Below are positions 1-8,782 of a stretch of 64,000 nt of DNA, piece by piece. Both the position numbers and the translations under genes were made by a program. The stretch comes from Viridibacillus arenosi (GTDB taxonomy: Bacteria; Bacillota; Bacilli; Bacillales_A; Planococcaceae), in contig NZ_MSPW01000007.1 in the NCBI RefSeq assembly GCF_001955655.1, positions 124,001 through 188,000 on the forward strand, read 5' to 3'. The notes under the pieces were generated by a model. It saw nothing but the letters and a program-made list of their open reading frames with translations, did no database searches and was not told where the DNA came from. Within the stretch, counting starts at the first letter, position 1; each line of letters begins with the position of its first letter.

Positions 1-4
1 GTAA

Positions 5-20
5 ATGTAAGCGTATTCTA
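5..20 (+). promoter_or_regulatory. Candidate CcpA cre box
   Basis: A 16-base site matches the cre consensus WTGNNARCGNWWWCAW at all but one constrained position (T for A at position 15). It lies about 40 bases before the aldehyde dehydrogenase start, so carbon catabolite control of that gene is plausible. The promoter itself lies off the window edge and cannot be judged. Confidence 0.4.
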
Positions 21-60
21 TGTGGGCGGTTTTAAATTATTGCAAAAGGGGAGATAAATA

Positions 61-1581
61 ATGATTTATGCTAATCCTAATACTGAAGGTGCTTTAGTCA
101 ACTTTAAAGGGCAATATGAAAACTTTATTGGAGGCGAATGGGTAGCACCAGTTAATGGTCAATATTTTGAAAACGTATCACCAGTAACAGGGCAAGTGTT
201 TACAAAAGTAGCACGCTCAACTGCTGAAGATATTGAACTTGCATTAGACGCAGCACATGCAGCAAAAGATAGTTGGGGGACTACTTCTGTTACTGAACGT
301 GCGCGTATCTTAAATAAAATCGCTGATCGCATAGAAGAAAACCTCGAACTTTTAGCTGTAGCTGAGAGTTGGGATAATGGTAAGGCAGTACGTGAAACGT
401 TAAATGCTGATTTACCATTGGCGATTGATCACTTCAGATATTTCGCTGGTGCTATCCGAGCTCAAGAAGGTTCAATTAGTCAAATTGATAATGATACTGT
501 AGCATATCATTTCCATGAGCCAATCGGTGTTGTTGGACAAATTATCCCTTGGAATTTCCCTATACTAATGGGTGTTTGGAAAATGGCTCCAGCATTAGCG
601 GCAGGAAACTGTATCGTTTTAAAACCAGCTGAGCAAACACCAACATCAATCCTTGTATTATTAGAGTTAATCCAAGATCTATTACCAGCAGGCGTATTAA
701 ACGTTGTTAATGGATTTGGTCTAGAAGCAGGTAAACCACTTGCTACAAGTACAAGAATTGGTAAAATTGCTTTTACTGGTGAAACAACGACTGGTCGTTT
801 AATCATGCAATATGCAACTCAAAATTTAATTCCTGTAACTCTTGAGCTTGGTGGTAAATCACCAAATATCTTCTTTGAAGATGTAATGGATCAAGATGAT
901 GCATTTTTAGATAAAGCGGTTGAAGGTTTTGTTATGTTTGCCCTAAACCAAGGTGAAGTATGTACATGTCCTTCACGTGCTTTAATCCAAGAATCTATTT
1001 ATGATAGATTCATAGAAAAAGCATTAAAACGCGTTGCTGAGATTAAGATTGGTAATCCTCTTGATACCGATGTCATGATGGGTGCTCAAGCTTCTCAAGA
1101 ACAACTTGAGAAAATCCTTTCATACATTGATATTGGTAAACAAGAAGGTGCAGAGTGCTTAGTCGGTGGCGGACAAAACGAACTTGATGGTGAACTTGCA
1201 ACTGGTTATTACGTGAAACCAACTGTCTTCAAAGGAAATAACAAAATGCGCATTTTCCAAGAAGAAATTTTTGGACCTGTGCTTTCAGTGACAACTTTCA
1301 AAGACAAAGCAGAGGCGCTTGAACTTGCAAATGATACTCTATACGGATTAGGTGCAGGTGTTTGGTCCCGTGATATGAATACAGCTTACCGCATGGGTCG
1401 TGAAATCCAAGCAGGTCGTGTTTGGACAAACACATATCACCAATACCCAGCACATGCTGCATTTGGTGGTTATAAGTTATCTGGTATTGGCCGCGAAAAT
1501 CACAAAATGATGCTAGATCATTACCAACAAACTAAAAACTTACTAGTAAGTTACGCTGAAGGCGCACAAGGGTTCTTCTAA
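61..1581 (+). CDS. NAD(P)-dependent aldehyde dehydrogenase, AldB/ExaC type
   Basis: A 506-residue full-length aldehyde dehydrogenase that oxidises an aldehyde, probably acetaldehyde, to the carboxylic acid in the cytoplasm. The N-terminal [10 protein letters not shown] stretch, the cofactor-binding PWNFP motif, general-base Glu262 in LELGGKSPN and the nucleophile Cys301 in NQGEVCTC are all present. The sequence closely resembles E. coli AldB as I recall it. ATG start with a GGGGAG ribosome site. The next gene begins 18 bases downstream and encodes DUF779, the usual partner of this subgroup. A cre-like site lies upstream. Exact substrate is inferred. Confidence 0.93.
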   Translation: MIYANPNTEGALVNFKGQYENFIGGEWVAPVNGQYFENVSPVTGQVFTKVARSTAEDIELALDAAHAAKDSWGTTSVTERARILNKIADRIEENLELLAVAESWDNGKAVRETLNADLPLAIDHFRYFAGAIRAQEGSISQIDNDTVAYHFHEPIGVVGQIIPWNFPILMGVWKMAPALAAGNCIVLKPAEQTPTSILVLLELIQDLLPAGVLNVVNGFGLEAGKPLATSTRIGKIAFTGETTTGRLIMQYATQNLIPVTLELGGKSPNIFFEDVMDQDDAFLDKAVEGFVMFALNQGEVCTCPSRALIQESIYDRFIEKALKRVAEIKIGNPLDTDVMMGAQASQEQLEKILSYIDIGKQEGAECLVGGGQNELDGELATGYYVKPTVFKGNNKMRIFQEEIFGPVLSVTTFKDKAEALELANDTLYGLGAGVWSRDMNTAYRMGREIQAGRVWTNTYHQYPAHAAFGGYKLSGIGRENHKMMLDHYQQTKNLLVSYAEGAQGFF

Positions 1582-1599
1582 GAAAGGTGTGTTCAGAGC

Positions 1600-1962
1600 A
1601 TGGTAGTACGTGTTATTGCAACAGATGAGGCGTTAGCGTTAATCGACTTGCTTAAAAGTAAACATGGACCTATCATGTTCCACCAATCAGGTGGATGTTG
1701 TGATGGTTCTTCACCGATGTGCTATGCAGAAGGGGATTTAATCCTAGGGGATGTCGATGTACTTCTTGGTTCAATAGGAGAAGTTCCTTTCTATATGCAC
1801 GAAAGCCAATATGATTATTGGAAGCATACTCAGCTTATTATTGATGTTGTGAATGGGCGTGGAGGCATGTTTTCCCTTGAAGGTGTTGAAGGTAAACGTT
1901 TTTTAACACGTTCGCGTGCGTTTACTGACGAAGAATATATAGAAGTGAAAAAGCTTTTATAA
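1600..1962 (+). CDS. DUF779 family protein
   Basis: A 120-residue small protein of the DUF779 family, found next to AldB/ExaC aldehyde dehydrogenases in many bacteria. The Cys-rich segment HQSGGCCDGSSPMC near residues 28-41 suggests metal or thiol chemistry, but no catalytic function is established to my knowledge. It follows the dehydrogenase by 18 bases with an AGAAAGGTG ribosome site, so the two are almost certainly co-transcribed. A strong terminator follows immediately. An accessory or maturation role for the dehydrogenase is inference from context only. Confidence 0.85.
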   Translation: MVVRVIATDEALALIDLLKSKHGPIMFHQSGGCCDGSSPMCYAEGDLILGDVDVLLGSIGEVPFYMHESQYDYWKHTQLIIDVVNGRGGMFSLEGVEGKRFLTRSRAFTDEEYIEVKKLL

Positions 1963-1965
1963 AAG

Positions 1966-2004
1966 AAAAGGGTCTCTAGCATTAAGTAGCTAGAGACCCT
2001 TTTG
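1966..2004. terminator. Intrinsic terminator, probably bidirectional
   Basis: A 14-base inverted repeat (arms starting AAAGGGTCTC and ending GAGACCCTTT) with an 8-base loop. It has a T-run on the plus side and an A-run before it, so it can end both the aldehyde dehydrogenase/DUF779 unit and the reverse-strand gene that ends at 2018. Confidence 0.9.
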
Positions 2005-2017
2005 TGTTCCTTATTCT

Positions 2018-2836
2018 TCAAGAGTTTTTTGTATGATCATTTAGCCAGATTGTACCGTATTCGATAAGTGGTTTCATTGCAATAACTTTAGTGATGGCTT
2101 GCCCTAACGTCCCATAATGTACATGTTCAGAATGCGCCTTTTCAAATGAGTTACCAATCTCAAGGAAGCGGTCTGAATCTACATTTAGCATATTAAAGGT
2201 AACCCATTGGCGCTTACCCTCGATTAACATAGCTGCCCCTTGAGGAGATGTATTTTGTACATTTGCAAGGTACTCTGATAAATGAAGTGCTGTACAAGAA
2301 TCATAATCAACACCAATTAATAATACCTTCATATCGTGTTGAAGCATTTTACCAAGAGGTGATTCAAGTCCAAATGAGCTTTCAATTGGATGCGAACTCA
2401 TCCATTCTTTTGCATTTAATCCCCATGCCATAAAGGAATGTGATGGATGCATGCTACGAACCGTTGAGGGGTGTCTTAGAAAGCATTCTGCTATTTTCCC
2501 CATACCACGCAAGGAAGATAAATGCGGATCATAAGCTGGGATTGAATCACGAATTGCTTGATGCCAAGGCTCTGGTGCAGGTGGTAGGGCCCAATATGAT
2601 GGTTCAGAATTGGTAGCAGATTGAGAAGGCATAACGATTGTACCTTTATCAGTTATGATCGCCATTAAAGCCTCAATTACGGCCTGTTCAGCACCTGCAA
2701 TCCATCCCATTTTGCTAAGGGAAGAGTGAACAATTATAGAATCACCCGCACCTATGCCAAGTTCTTGGAGTTGTACTTTTAATGTGTCTTTTGATTGAAA
2801 GATTTTCGTTTCTTGTATGATATCAAATTCTGTCAT
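2018..2836 (-). CDS. AAC(3)-family N-acetyltransferase (YokD-like)
   Basis: A 272-residue acetyl-CoA-dependent N-acetyltransferase of the aminoglycoside 3-N-acetyltransferase fold. Visible family motifs are VHSSLSKMG near the N terminus, MPSQS, the HPSHS segment, GLESPLGKML and LLIGVDYDSCTALHLSE. A GTG codon lies 9 bases further upstream (2845). The ATG at 2836 is preferred because the ribosome site GAGGTG lies 6 bases before it and overlaps that GTG. Monocistronic. Chromosomal members in Bacillales may act on substrates other than aminoglycosides, so resistance should not be assumed. Confidence 0.85.
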   Translation of the reverse strand: MTEFDIIQETKIFQSKDTLKVQLQELGIGAGDSIIVHSSLSKMGWIAGAEQAVIEALMAIITDKGTIVMPSQSATNSEPSYWALPPAPEPWHQAIRDSIPAYDPHLSSLRGMGKIAECFLRHPSTVRSMHPSHSFMAWGLNAKEWMSSHPIESSFGLESPLGKMLQHDMKVLLIGVDYDSCTALHLSEYLANVQNTSPQGAAMLIEGKRQWVTFNMLNVDSDRFLEIGNSFEKAHSEHVHYGTLGQAITKVIAMKPLIEYGTIWLNDHTKNS

Positions 2837-2928
2837 GCTACTCACCTCATTCGTAAATTATTTACATTATAACAAAATGAAACCAGCCATTAACTAATAC
2901 GTATAATTTAAAAAAGGAGATGGATAAT

Positions 2929-3912
2929 ATGGAAATGGTGCAAGTGAAGCGGGATATACAAGATACATATGGAAAATTGAAAAATGCAGTGAGCTGGGGT
3001 GTAGATAAACGCTTTTTAATCTCTATAGCTAGCTATTATGTTATAACTGGGCGTACTTTTGATGCAAAACGATTTATAGAGATATCAGATGAAATTAAAG
3101 CACAGACAAAATTATTATCACCTCTAAGATCCCATATTCATCATAGTATGGTTGCTTTCTTAGATAGCACAGATGAGATGCCAGGTACAGCAGTTGGGCA
3201 ATTAATAGCACGTGAAGAAATCCTGAAGCAAGTAGGATTTAAGCGGTCCATGTATTCTTATTTAGCAGCGCTTTTTATCAATGGTGATGTTATATCAGAA
3301 GATGAACAAGGGGTGAGGGGAAAAGAGCTTTATGATGCAATTCGGAAGCATCATCCGTTTCTTACATCACATGAAGATATTCCATTTGCTGTGCTGCTAA
3401 GTAAACAAGAAGGGGATATACAAGAGCGCGCTACAACAATGAATGATTATTTTAAAGATTTAAAGGGTAATCATTTTTATAGTAGTGATGAACTACAATG
3501 GACTTCGCAAATTATGACCATTACAAATGCTAGTTATAACCGGCAACTTGTAGAAAATGTATTGTATGTACGTGATTATTTTAAAAAAGCGGGTATTAAA
3601 GTAAAGAGAACGCATTATATGGTAATCGGTTTGTTGGGGGCTATCTGTGCAAAAGATGAACTCTTGCAGCAAATTGTTGATGTCTATTATGACCTTGAAC
3701 AGATGAATCTCTTTAAATGGGGTTATAAAGAGATGATTTTACCTATTGCGGTTCAGCTTGAAACAAAACAATTAATTGAAACACAAACTGGAACGACAAT
3801 GACAGTACTCACATCCATAGAATCTATTTTACAGGCCCAGCAGGCTGCAATGATTTCAACTGCTGTAATTGTCAGTGCATCTACTGCAGCAAATAGCAAT
3901 GGTGGTAATTAA
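2929..3912 (+). CDS. DUF4003 family protein
   Basis: A 327-residue predominantly helical cytoplasmic protein matching the DUF4003 family of Firmicutes, with no known function. No catalytic motif, signal peptide or membrane segment is apparent. The last 20 residues are small and polar (Ala, Ser, Thr, Asn, Gly) and look like a flexible tail. The first in-frame ATG at 2920 abuts the AAGGAG site; ATG 2929 has 9-base spacing and is preferred. Transcribed alone, divergent from the acetyltransferase gene. It precedes the next dehydrogenase gene by 75 bases. Confidence 0.75.
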   Translation: MEMVQVKRDIQDTYGKLKNAVSWGVDKRFLISIASYYVITGRTFDAKRFIEISDEIKAQTKLLSPLRSHIHHSMVAFLDSTDEMPGTAVGQLIAREEILKQVGFKRSMYSYLAALFINGDVISEDEQGVRGKELYDAIRKHHPFLTSHEDIPFAVLLSKQEGDIQERATTMNDYFKDLKGNHFYSSDELQWTSQIMTITNASYNRQLVENVLYVRDYFKKAGIKVKRTHYMVIGLLGAICAKDELLQQIVDVYYDLEQMNLFKWGYKEMILPIAVQLETKQLIETQTGTTMTVLTSIESILQAQQAAMISTAVIVSASTAANSNGGN

Positions 3913-3987
3913 ACGCCCACCTGCATTGGTTCAAAAAAATAGTGATAATATGGAAGGAGTAGTGATCTACATATAGGAGGACTTAAA

Positions 3988-5415
3988 ATGGAAGAAACGA
4001 AACTTTGGATAGATGGTAAATGGCAAGAGGTATTAGAAAGCTATGAACTACAATCTCCTTATAGTGGTGAAGTGATTGCTAAAGTAGCAAAGGCAACACC
4101 AGCAGATGTGAAACAAGCTATTGAAGGAGCGCATAATGCTTTTCAATCTTATAAAAAAACAACGGCATATGAACGAGCAGAAATTTTATATCGTGTGGTT
4201 GAAATTATGCGTAGACGTCGTGAGGAATTAGCAGAAATTTTGACGTTAGAGGCAGGAAAACCAATTACAGCTAGCTTAGGTGAGTTGGATCGTACTATTG
4301 CTACGTATCAATTTGCAGCAGAGGAAGCAAAACAATTACATGGTGTAACAGTACCGATGGATGCAGCACCAGGGGTAATGAATCGAATCGGTTGGACGAA
4401 GCGCGTACCCCTTGGTGTGGTTTCTGCTATTACACCATTTAACTTTCCATTTAATTTGGTAGCACACAAATTAGGACCAGCTCTTGCTGTAGGAAATACG
4501 GTTGTCCTAAAGCCAGCAACGCAAACGCCGTTAAGCAGTATTGTGATGGCAGAAATTTTTAAAGAAGCGGGTTTGCCAGATGGTGTGCTTCAAATTGTCA
4601 CGGGTAGCGGCAGTGAGCTTAGTGAGGAGCTGGTTACAAATTCAGCGGTGAAAAAAGTAACGTTTACTGGAAGTGGAGCTGTCGGGTTGAAAATCAAAGA
4701 ACAGGTTGGCTTACGTAAAATCACACTTGAACTTGGTTCAAATGCAGGGTTAATTATAGAGCCAAGTGCACATATTGAAAAAATTGTAGGACGCTGTGTG
4801 AATGGGGCATTCGGTTTTGCAGGACAAGTTTGTATTTCATTACAACGCATTTTTGTTCATGAATCGATTTACGATGAATTTACAAAAGCGTTCGTGGCAG
4901 AAACAGAAAAGTTAAAAGTAGGTGATCCGTTTGATAAATTGACGGATGTCAGCGCAATGATTAATCCGAAAGAAGTAACAAGAATTACAGAGTGGATTGA
5001 AGAAGCAAAAGCTCAAGGGGCAATTGTTGCAACTGGCGGAACATTCACTGAACGTACGTTGACACCGACCGTCATAACGAATGTCGAAACAGATATGAAA
5101 GTAGTTTGTCAAGAAGTATTTGCACCTATTGTGTCGATTGTTCCATATGAAACATTCGACAAAGCTATTGAGTTATTAAACGCATCTGACCTTGGTTTGA
5201 ATGCAGGTATTTTCACAAATAAGCTAGACGATGCTATGCGTGCAGTCGATGAAATAGAAGCAGGATCTGTAATTATTAATGATATTCCCACATTCCGTAC
5301 AGATAATATGCCATATGGTGGCGTGAAAATGAGTGGTTATGGTCGTGAAGGAGTTAAATTTGCAGTTGAAGGTATGACAGAATTGAAATTTATTACAGTA
5401 AACAATGGTCTTTAA
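3988..5415 (+). CDS. Aldehyde dehydrogenase family protein (LGSN subgroup)
   Basis: A 475-residue NAD(P)-dependent aldehyde dehydrogenase. The oxyanion/cofactor motif TPFNFPFN, general-base Glu248 and nucleophile Cys282 in GQVCIS are present. The active-site Glu motif reads LELGSNAG rather than LELGGK, which places it with the lactaldehyde, phosphonoacetaldehyde and sulfolactaldehyde-type dehydrogenases rather than with the first dehydrogenase of this window. ATG start behind TAGGAGG. No pathway partner sits beside it, so the physiological aldehyde cannot be named. Confidence 0.88.
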   Translation: MEETKLWIDGKWQEVLESYELQSPYSGEVIAKVAKATPADVKQAIEGAHNAFQSYKKTTAYERAEILYRVVEIMRRRREELAEILTLEAGKPITASLGELDRTIATYQFAAEEAKQLHGVTVPMDAAPGVMNRIGWTKRVPLGVVSAITPFNFPFNLVAHKLGPALAVGNTVVLKPATQTPLSSIVMAEIFKEAGLPDGVLQIVTGSGSELSEELVTNSAVKKVTFTGSGAVGLKIKEQVGLRKITLELGSNAGLIIEPSAHIEKIVGRCVNGAFGFAGQVCISLQRIFVHESIYDEFTKAFVAETEKLKVGDPFDKLTDVSAMINPKEVTRITEWIEEAKAQGAIVATGGTFTERTLTPTVITNVETDMKVVCQEVFAPIVSIVPYETFDKAIELLNASDLGLNAGIFTNKLDDAMRAVDEIEAGSVIINDIPTFRTDNMPYGGVKMSGYGREGVKFAVEGMTELKFITVNNGL

Positions 5416-5499
5416 AATAACTTAATGATTCCTTGTAGAATACGAATGACTCAATCTGGAGAAGCTATAAAATGAAATCTATAATTGTTAGCAGCATTA

Positions 5500-5543
5500 G
5501 TTTACTAAGAAGGTTTTCCTTAGGGAATTTTAAGTTAGTAAAC
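5500..5543. promoter_or_regulatory. Nested inverted repeats in a 242-base gap
   Basis: The gap 5416-5657 contains a perfect 9-base inverted repeat, GTTTACTAA (5500-5508) and TTAGTAAAC (5535-5543). A smaller hairpin, AAGG-TTTT-CCTT, lies inside it. No T-run follows, so it is not a standard terminator. It could be an operator for the thioesterase gene at 5658, or an mRNA hairpin. No clear promoter was identified. Confidence 0.35.
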
Positions 5544-5657
5544 GGTCATTAATGATTTTAGATATTATTTTAATCTGAATTGTAGAAAAACAAACGCATT
5601 AACTTTAAAATAACATTAGCGTGAGAAAACAAAATGATCTAGGAGCGTGTTTAGAAA

Positions 5658-6134
5658 ATGACAGAAGCAATTCCAATGAAAGAGTCCCGTACTATACAAT
5701 CGAAATTAGTCCTGCCTCCGGATACAAATCATATGAATTCTATTTTTGGAGGAAAAGTTTTAGCTTATATTGACGAAATTGCTGCAATTACATCAATGAA
5801 ACATGCAAAAAGTGCTGTTGTTACAGCTTCTATTGATTCAGTTGATTTCGTATCACCAGCCCATGTAGGTGATGTTTTAGAACTAGAAAGTATAGTGACT
5901 TCTACTGGTCGATCTTCTATGGAAGTTTATGTACGTGTAATTTCCCGAGATTTATTAACAGGAGAACAAAAATTAACTACGGAATCTTTTGTAACAATGG
6001 TTGCAGTTGATGAAAATGGCAAACCTACTCCTGTGCCAGGTGTGTTCCCTGAAACAGAAGCGGAAAAACGACTATTCGATTCGGGACCTGCACGCCGCGA
6101 GCATCGTAAAGCAAAACGATTAATGCCACACTGA
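5658..6134 (+). CDS. Acyl-CoA thioesterase, YkhA-like hotdog fold
   Basis: A 158-residue single-hotdog-domain thioesterase expected to hydrolyse acyl-CoA to free acid and CoA. Family marks are LPPDTNHMNSIFGGKVLAYIDE near residues 18-39 (substrate loop and catalytic acid), SIDSVDFVSPAHVGD and a basic Arg/Lys-rich C terminus. Length fits YkhA/BACH-type enzymes. The ribosome site AGGAG lies 12 bases before the ATG, a longer spacing than usual. Single gene closed by a strong terminator shared with the convergent phosphatase. Confidence 0.88.
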   Translation: MTEAIPMKESRTIQSKLVLPPDTNHMNSIFGGKVLAYIDEIAAITSMKHAKSAVVTASIDSVDFVSPAHVGDVLELESIVTSTGRSSMEVYVRVISRDLLTGEQKLTTESFVTMVAVDENGKPTPVPGVFPETEAEKRLFDSGPARREHRKAKRLMPH

Positions 6135-6141
6135 TAAAAAG

Positions 6142-6190
6142 CCGTCCTTCATGCATGAAATCATGTCATGTATAGAAGGACGGTTTTTTT
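6142..6190. terminator. Bidirectional intrinsic terminator
   Basis: CCGTCCTTC (6142-6150) pairs with GAAGGACGG (6175-6183), followed by eight Ts on the plus strand and preceded by AAAAA. It separates the convergent thioesterase and phosphatase genes. Confidence 0.88.
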
Positions 6191-6801
6191 TATTCGAAAT
6201 GTGAAGTGTCACCAATCATTTTAAAAGTGGCTTGTCCATCACTATCTATTTCTACAACGGTTAAGCTCGTACCGTGTATAAAAGGGGGATCCCAAAGAGA
6301 GTTTAATGAATTCCCTTTAAAATAGTTTATAAGTAATTTTTTTACAACGCTATGTGTAACGATTAAGACGTTTCCTTCTAGGTCTGCTTCAATTATACGA
6401 TTTAAAACTGAAAGAACCCGCTTTTCAACATCGTGGAAACTTTCCCCGGATGTGGGTTTGAACTGATCGGGCTGCTCATAATATGCCACATACTGGGTGG
6501 GAAATGAGGATTCAATATTACTTAAAGTCATTCCTTGCCATTCTCCCGCATTAATCTCTCTTAAATCATCGTCTAAAATGGTTGTCACTTCGCGTTCCTT
6601 TAAAAGAATTTCTGCTGTTTGTACAGTGCGCCCGCTTGGACTAATATAGGCGGCTGAGAAAGGAGTATTCTTTAATTTTTGAGCTAATTTCTCCGCATCT
6701 TGATGTCCTTTTTCTGTTAAAGGGGAGTCAGACCAACCTTGCATCCTCTTTGCTACATTCCACTCTGTTTGTCCATGTCTTGTTATATATAAAGTAACCA
6801 A
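6190..6801 (-). CDS. Histidine phosphatase family protein (phosphoglycerate mutase-like)
   Basis: A 203-residue histidine phosphatase. The RHGQTEWN motif near the N terminus carries the phospho-accepting His, and the downstream EINAGEWQG and VTHSVVKK segments supply the catalytic Glu and second His. Such proteins (PhoE/GpmB-like) remove phosphate from small phosphoesters; the substrate is unknown. A GTG in frame at 6810 overlaps an almost perfect ribosome site (GAGGGTGATC). The TTG three codons later (6801) has proper spacing and is preferred. Confidence 0.85.
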   Translation of the reverse strand: MVTLYITRHGQTEWNVAKRMQGWSDSPLTEKGHQDAEKLAQKLKNTPFSAAYISPSGRTVQTAEILLKEREVTTILDDDLREINAGEWQGMTLSNIESSFPTQYVAYYEQPDQFKPTSGESFHDVEKRVLSVLNRIIEADLEGNVLIVTHSVVKKLLINYFKGNSLNSLWDPPFIHGTSLTVVEIDSDGQATFKMIGDTSHFE

Positions 6802-6906
6802 AAAGATCACCCTCTCACGATTATTCTATTAGTTTATCAAAATAACTGAAACCATTTCATTACTTTTTCGTATGTTAATAAAAGGCAATTATGGGGAGTT
6901 GAATAA

Positions 6907-7854
6907 ATGTTGCAACAAATAGACGGTCGACAAGCAGAATTAAAGCTTGAAATGGATAAAAGAGATAAAGTTTTGCGTCGTCAAATTGCGCTTCAAGAAC
7001 AACTTGAAGAGATAGGAAGACGTTCAGAAAGATATTATAGAAAGTTACAGAAAGAAACAAAGGATGTCGATAAACTAGATCGATTTTCGTTTTTAAATAT
7101 GTTTAGAACTTGGACAGGCAAGCAGGATGAAATTCGATTAAAGGAATTGTCGGAAATGGCATCAGCCGAAGCGAAGTGGCGTGAGGCTGAGAAGATGAAA
7201 GAGACTTTACAAGCTGATTTAGCAGAGATACAAACAGAACTTTATAACCCTAGATGGCAAAATATTGAAGACAGATGGTCTGCAATTATTAAGGAAAAGG
7301 AAGATTTTATTTTCAAAAATAATTTACCAGAGTGTCGTCTATTGGGAGACTTGTATGAAGAAAGAACGCTACTAACGACTTTACGCCGGGAAATTAAAGA
7401 AGCAATGAAAGCTGGGGACGTAGCAAAGAGATCACTGCAGTTTGCTTTAAAACGATTAGATAATGCTGAAGGCTATTCTACATGGGATACGTTTTTAGGA
7501 GGTGGTTTTATTGCGACTGCTTTAAAACATGGTGAATTAGATGATACCGAAAATGCTATACATAAAGCGCAGGTCGCACTTCAAAATTTTCAAACAGAAT
7601 TATTAGATGTGAAGGAAATCCAAGCTGGAAATTTACAAGTCGATAGAGGTTCATTTATAACATTTGCAGACTATGTGTTCGATGATATCTTCTCTGAATG
7701 GTCTTTGCATTCGCGTATTAAATCATCACAAAGGCACGTAGAACAAACATTGAATCAAGTGATTGCTACTTGTGATGAACTTTGGAAGCGTTTTGAAATG
7801 ACAGAGGAGAAAGAAACGCAAATTCAGAAAAAAATAGATGCTATTTTAGGGTGA
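6907..7854 (+). CDS. Conserved hypothetical coiled-coil protein
   Basis: A 315-residue cytoplasmic protein I do not recognise by name. Residues about 5-60 and 75-115 are charged heptad-rich helices likely to form coiled coils. A Gly-rich central segment, WDTFLGGGFIATALKHG, reads like a conserved motif, and the C terminus is again helical. No signal peptide, membrane helix or enzymatic motif is seen. ATG start behind GGGGAGTTGAATAA. Single gene; it ends 106 bases before the GntR/ABC promoter. A structural or binding role is only a guess. Confidence 0.7.
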   Translation: MLQQIDGRQAELKLEMDKRDKVLRRQIALQEQLEEIGRRSERYYRKLQKETKDVDKLDRFSFLNMFRTWTGKQDEIRLKELSEMASAEAKWREAEKMKETLQADLAEIQTELYNPRWQNIEDRWSAIIKEKEDFIFKNNLPECRLLGDLYEERTLLTTLRREIKEAMKAGDVAKRSLQFALKRLDNAEGYSTWDTFLGGGFIATALKHGELDDTENAIHKAQVALQNFQTELLDVKEIQAGNLQVDRGSFITFADYVFDDIFSEWSLHSRIKSSQRHVEQTLNQVIATCDELWKRFEMTEEKETQIQKKIDAILG

Positions 7855-7938
7855 AGTAAACTTAGTAATAGCATGGGATGAAACGTTTAAATGAATAACA
7901 TTTTGACCAGGTGTTTAGTAATTAAAATACAATATTAC

Positions 7939-7968
7939 TTGCTTTTTCCCTTTTTTTAGGTGTACTAT
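7939..7968 (+). promoter_or_regulatory. Promoter of the GntR/ABC operon
   Basis: TTGCTT (7939-7944) and TACTAT (7963-7968) are separated by 18 bases. The -10 element lies inside the left arm of the palindromic operator, so repressor binding would block RNA polymerase. Confidence 0.6.
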
Positions 7969-7981
7969 GTTACTAGTACAC
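7960..7981. promoter_or_regulatory. Palindromic operator, probable site of the YtrA-type GntR
   Basis: GTGTACTA (7960-7967) and TAGTACAC (7974-7981) form a perfect 8-base inverted repeat with a 6-base spacer. It overlaps the -10 and probable transcription start of the operon that encodes a GntR repressor two genes in, so autorepression is the simplest reading. Confidence 0.75.
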
Positions 7982-8002
7982 TGGAACATGTGAGGGATAC
8001 TT

Positions 8003-8782
8003 ATGGAAAAATGGAAAGGCCTTTTTCAAAGAGAATGGTTATTATATCGTTCTTGGATATGGGGAGTTATATTGGCCACTGTGGTAACAATTTTTCTGAT
8101 ACCGGTAGGACTTATGAAGATGTTCGACTGGGATGGGATGTATGTAGGAATCGCACTTGTGTTGACAGGTTTATGGGTGCTCTTACAGAGTTTTATCGTA
8201 TTGATCCAATTCTGTATCAGTTTAAATCAAGATGCTAAAAGAATAGACGTCTGGTTACATACACCTGCTACGACGGGGCAAATTATAAGCTCTAAAATTG
8301 CTTTTAGTATCCTTTTTGAAATTGTTGTGTTTACCGTGTTGGGTGTATTGGGTATTACTTTGCTAGTAGCTAGCCATATAGCTGAATTAGGAGAGTTAAT
8401 TTTACTTGGGATCCATCTTCTACTTCTACTCGTTTCAAACTCGTTGTTTATGTTTGTTGTCGTGTTATTGTTATGGATTTTCCATATGAAAATGAGACAT
8501 TACACAGGGAAATTTACTGGGTTTATTACCGTGGTCGTTGGAATTGTAGCCACTTTACTTTGGTCAAAAATGTTAGAGCTAGCATGGATGGAAAAGTGGC
8601 TTTATACGTTTGAAATCAAATCGACTGTAGTTGAGAAAGTGGTACCAAAGATTACTGATATCCCAGGCACACTAGAAATTCAGAATCTTTATTTAGGTTC
8701 TATTCTATTTTATGCCATCGTAACAATTCTCTTCTACGTTATAGCGTTAAAGTGGTTCGACCGAGGAGTTGAACAACGATGA
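8003..8782 (+). CDS. ABC-type permease-like membrane protein
   Basis: A 259-residue integral membrane protein with about six hydrophobic segments, including residues about 18-38, 48-75, 98-125, 130-160, 170-188 and 230-250. It resembles ABC-2-type permease subunits encoded with YtrA-type regulators; I cannot assign a closer family. ATG start behind TGAGGGAT. The stop overlaps the GntR start by four bases, implying translational coupling. It is probably the membrane partner of the ATPase encoded from 9147. Confidence 0.75.
   Translation: MEKWKGLFQREWLLYRSWIWGVILATVVTIFLIPVGLMKMFDWDGMYVGIALVLTGLWVLLQSFIVLIQFCISLNQDAKRIDVWLHTPATTGQIISSKIAFSILFEIVVFTVLGVLGITLLVASHIAELGELILLGIHLLLLLVSNSLFMFVVVLLLWIFHMKMRHYTGKFTGFITVVVGIVATLLWSKMLELAWMEKWLYTFEIKSTVVEKVVPKITDIPGTLEIQNLYLGSILFYAIVTILFYVIALKWFDRGVEQR

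Noticed and set aside
2018-2836. Aminoglycoside resistance determinant
   Set aside because: The fold family is clear, but chromosomal YokD-like members are not proven resistance enzymes and no mobile context is visible.
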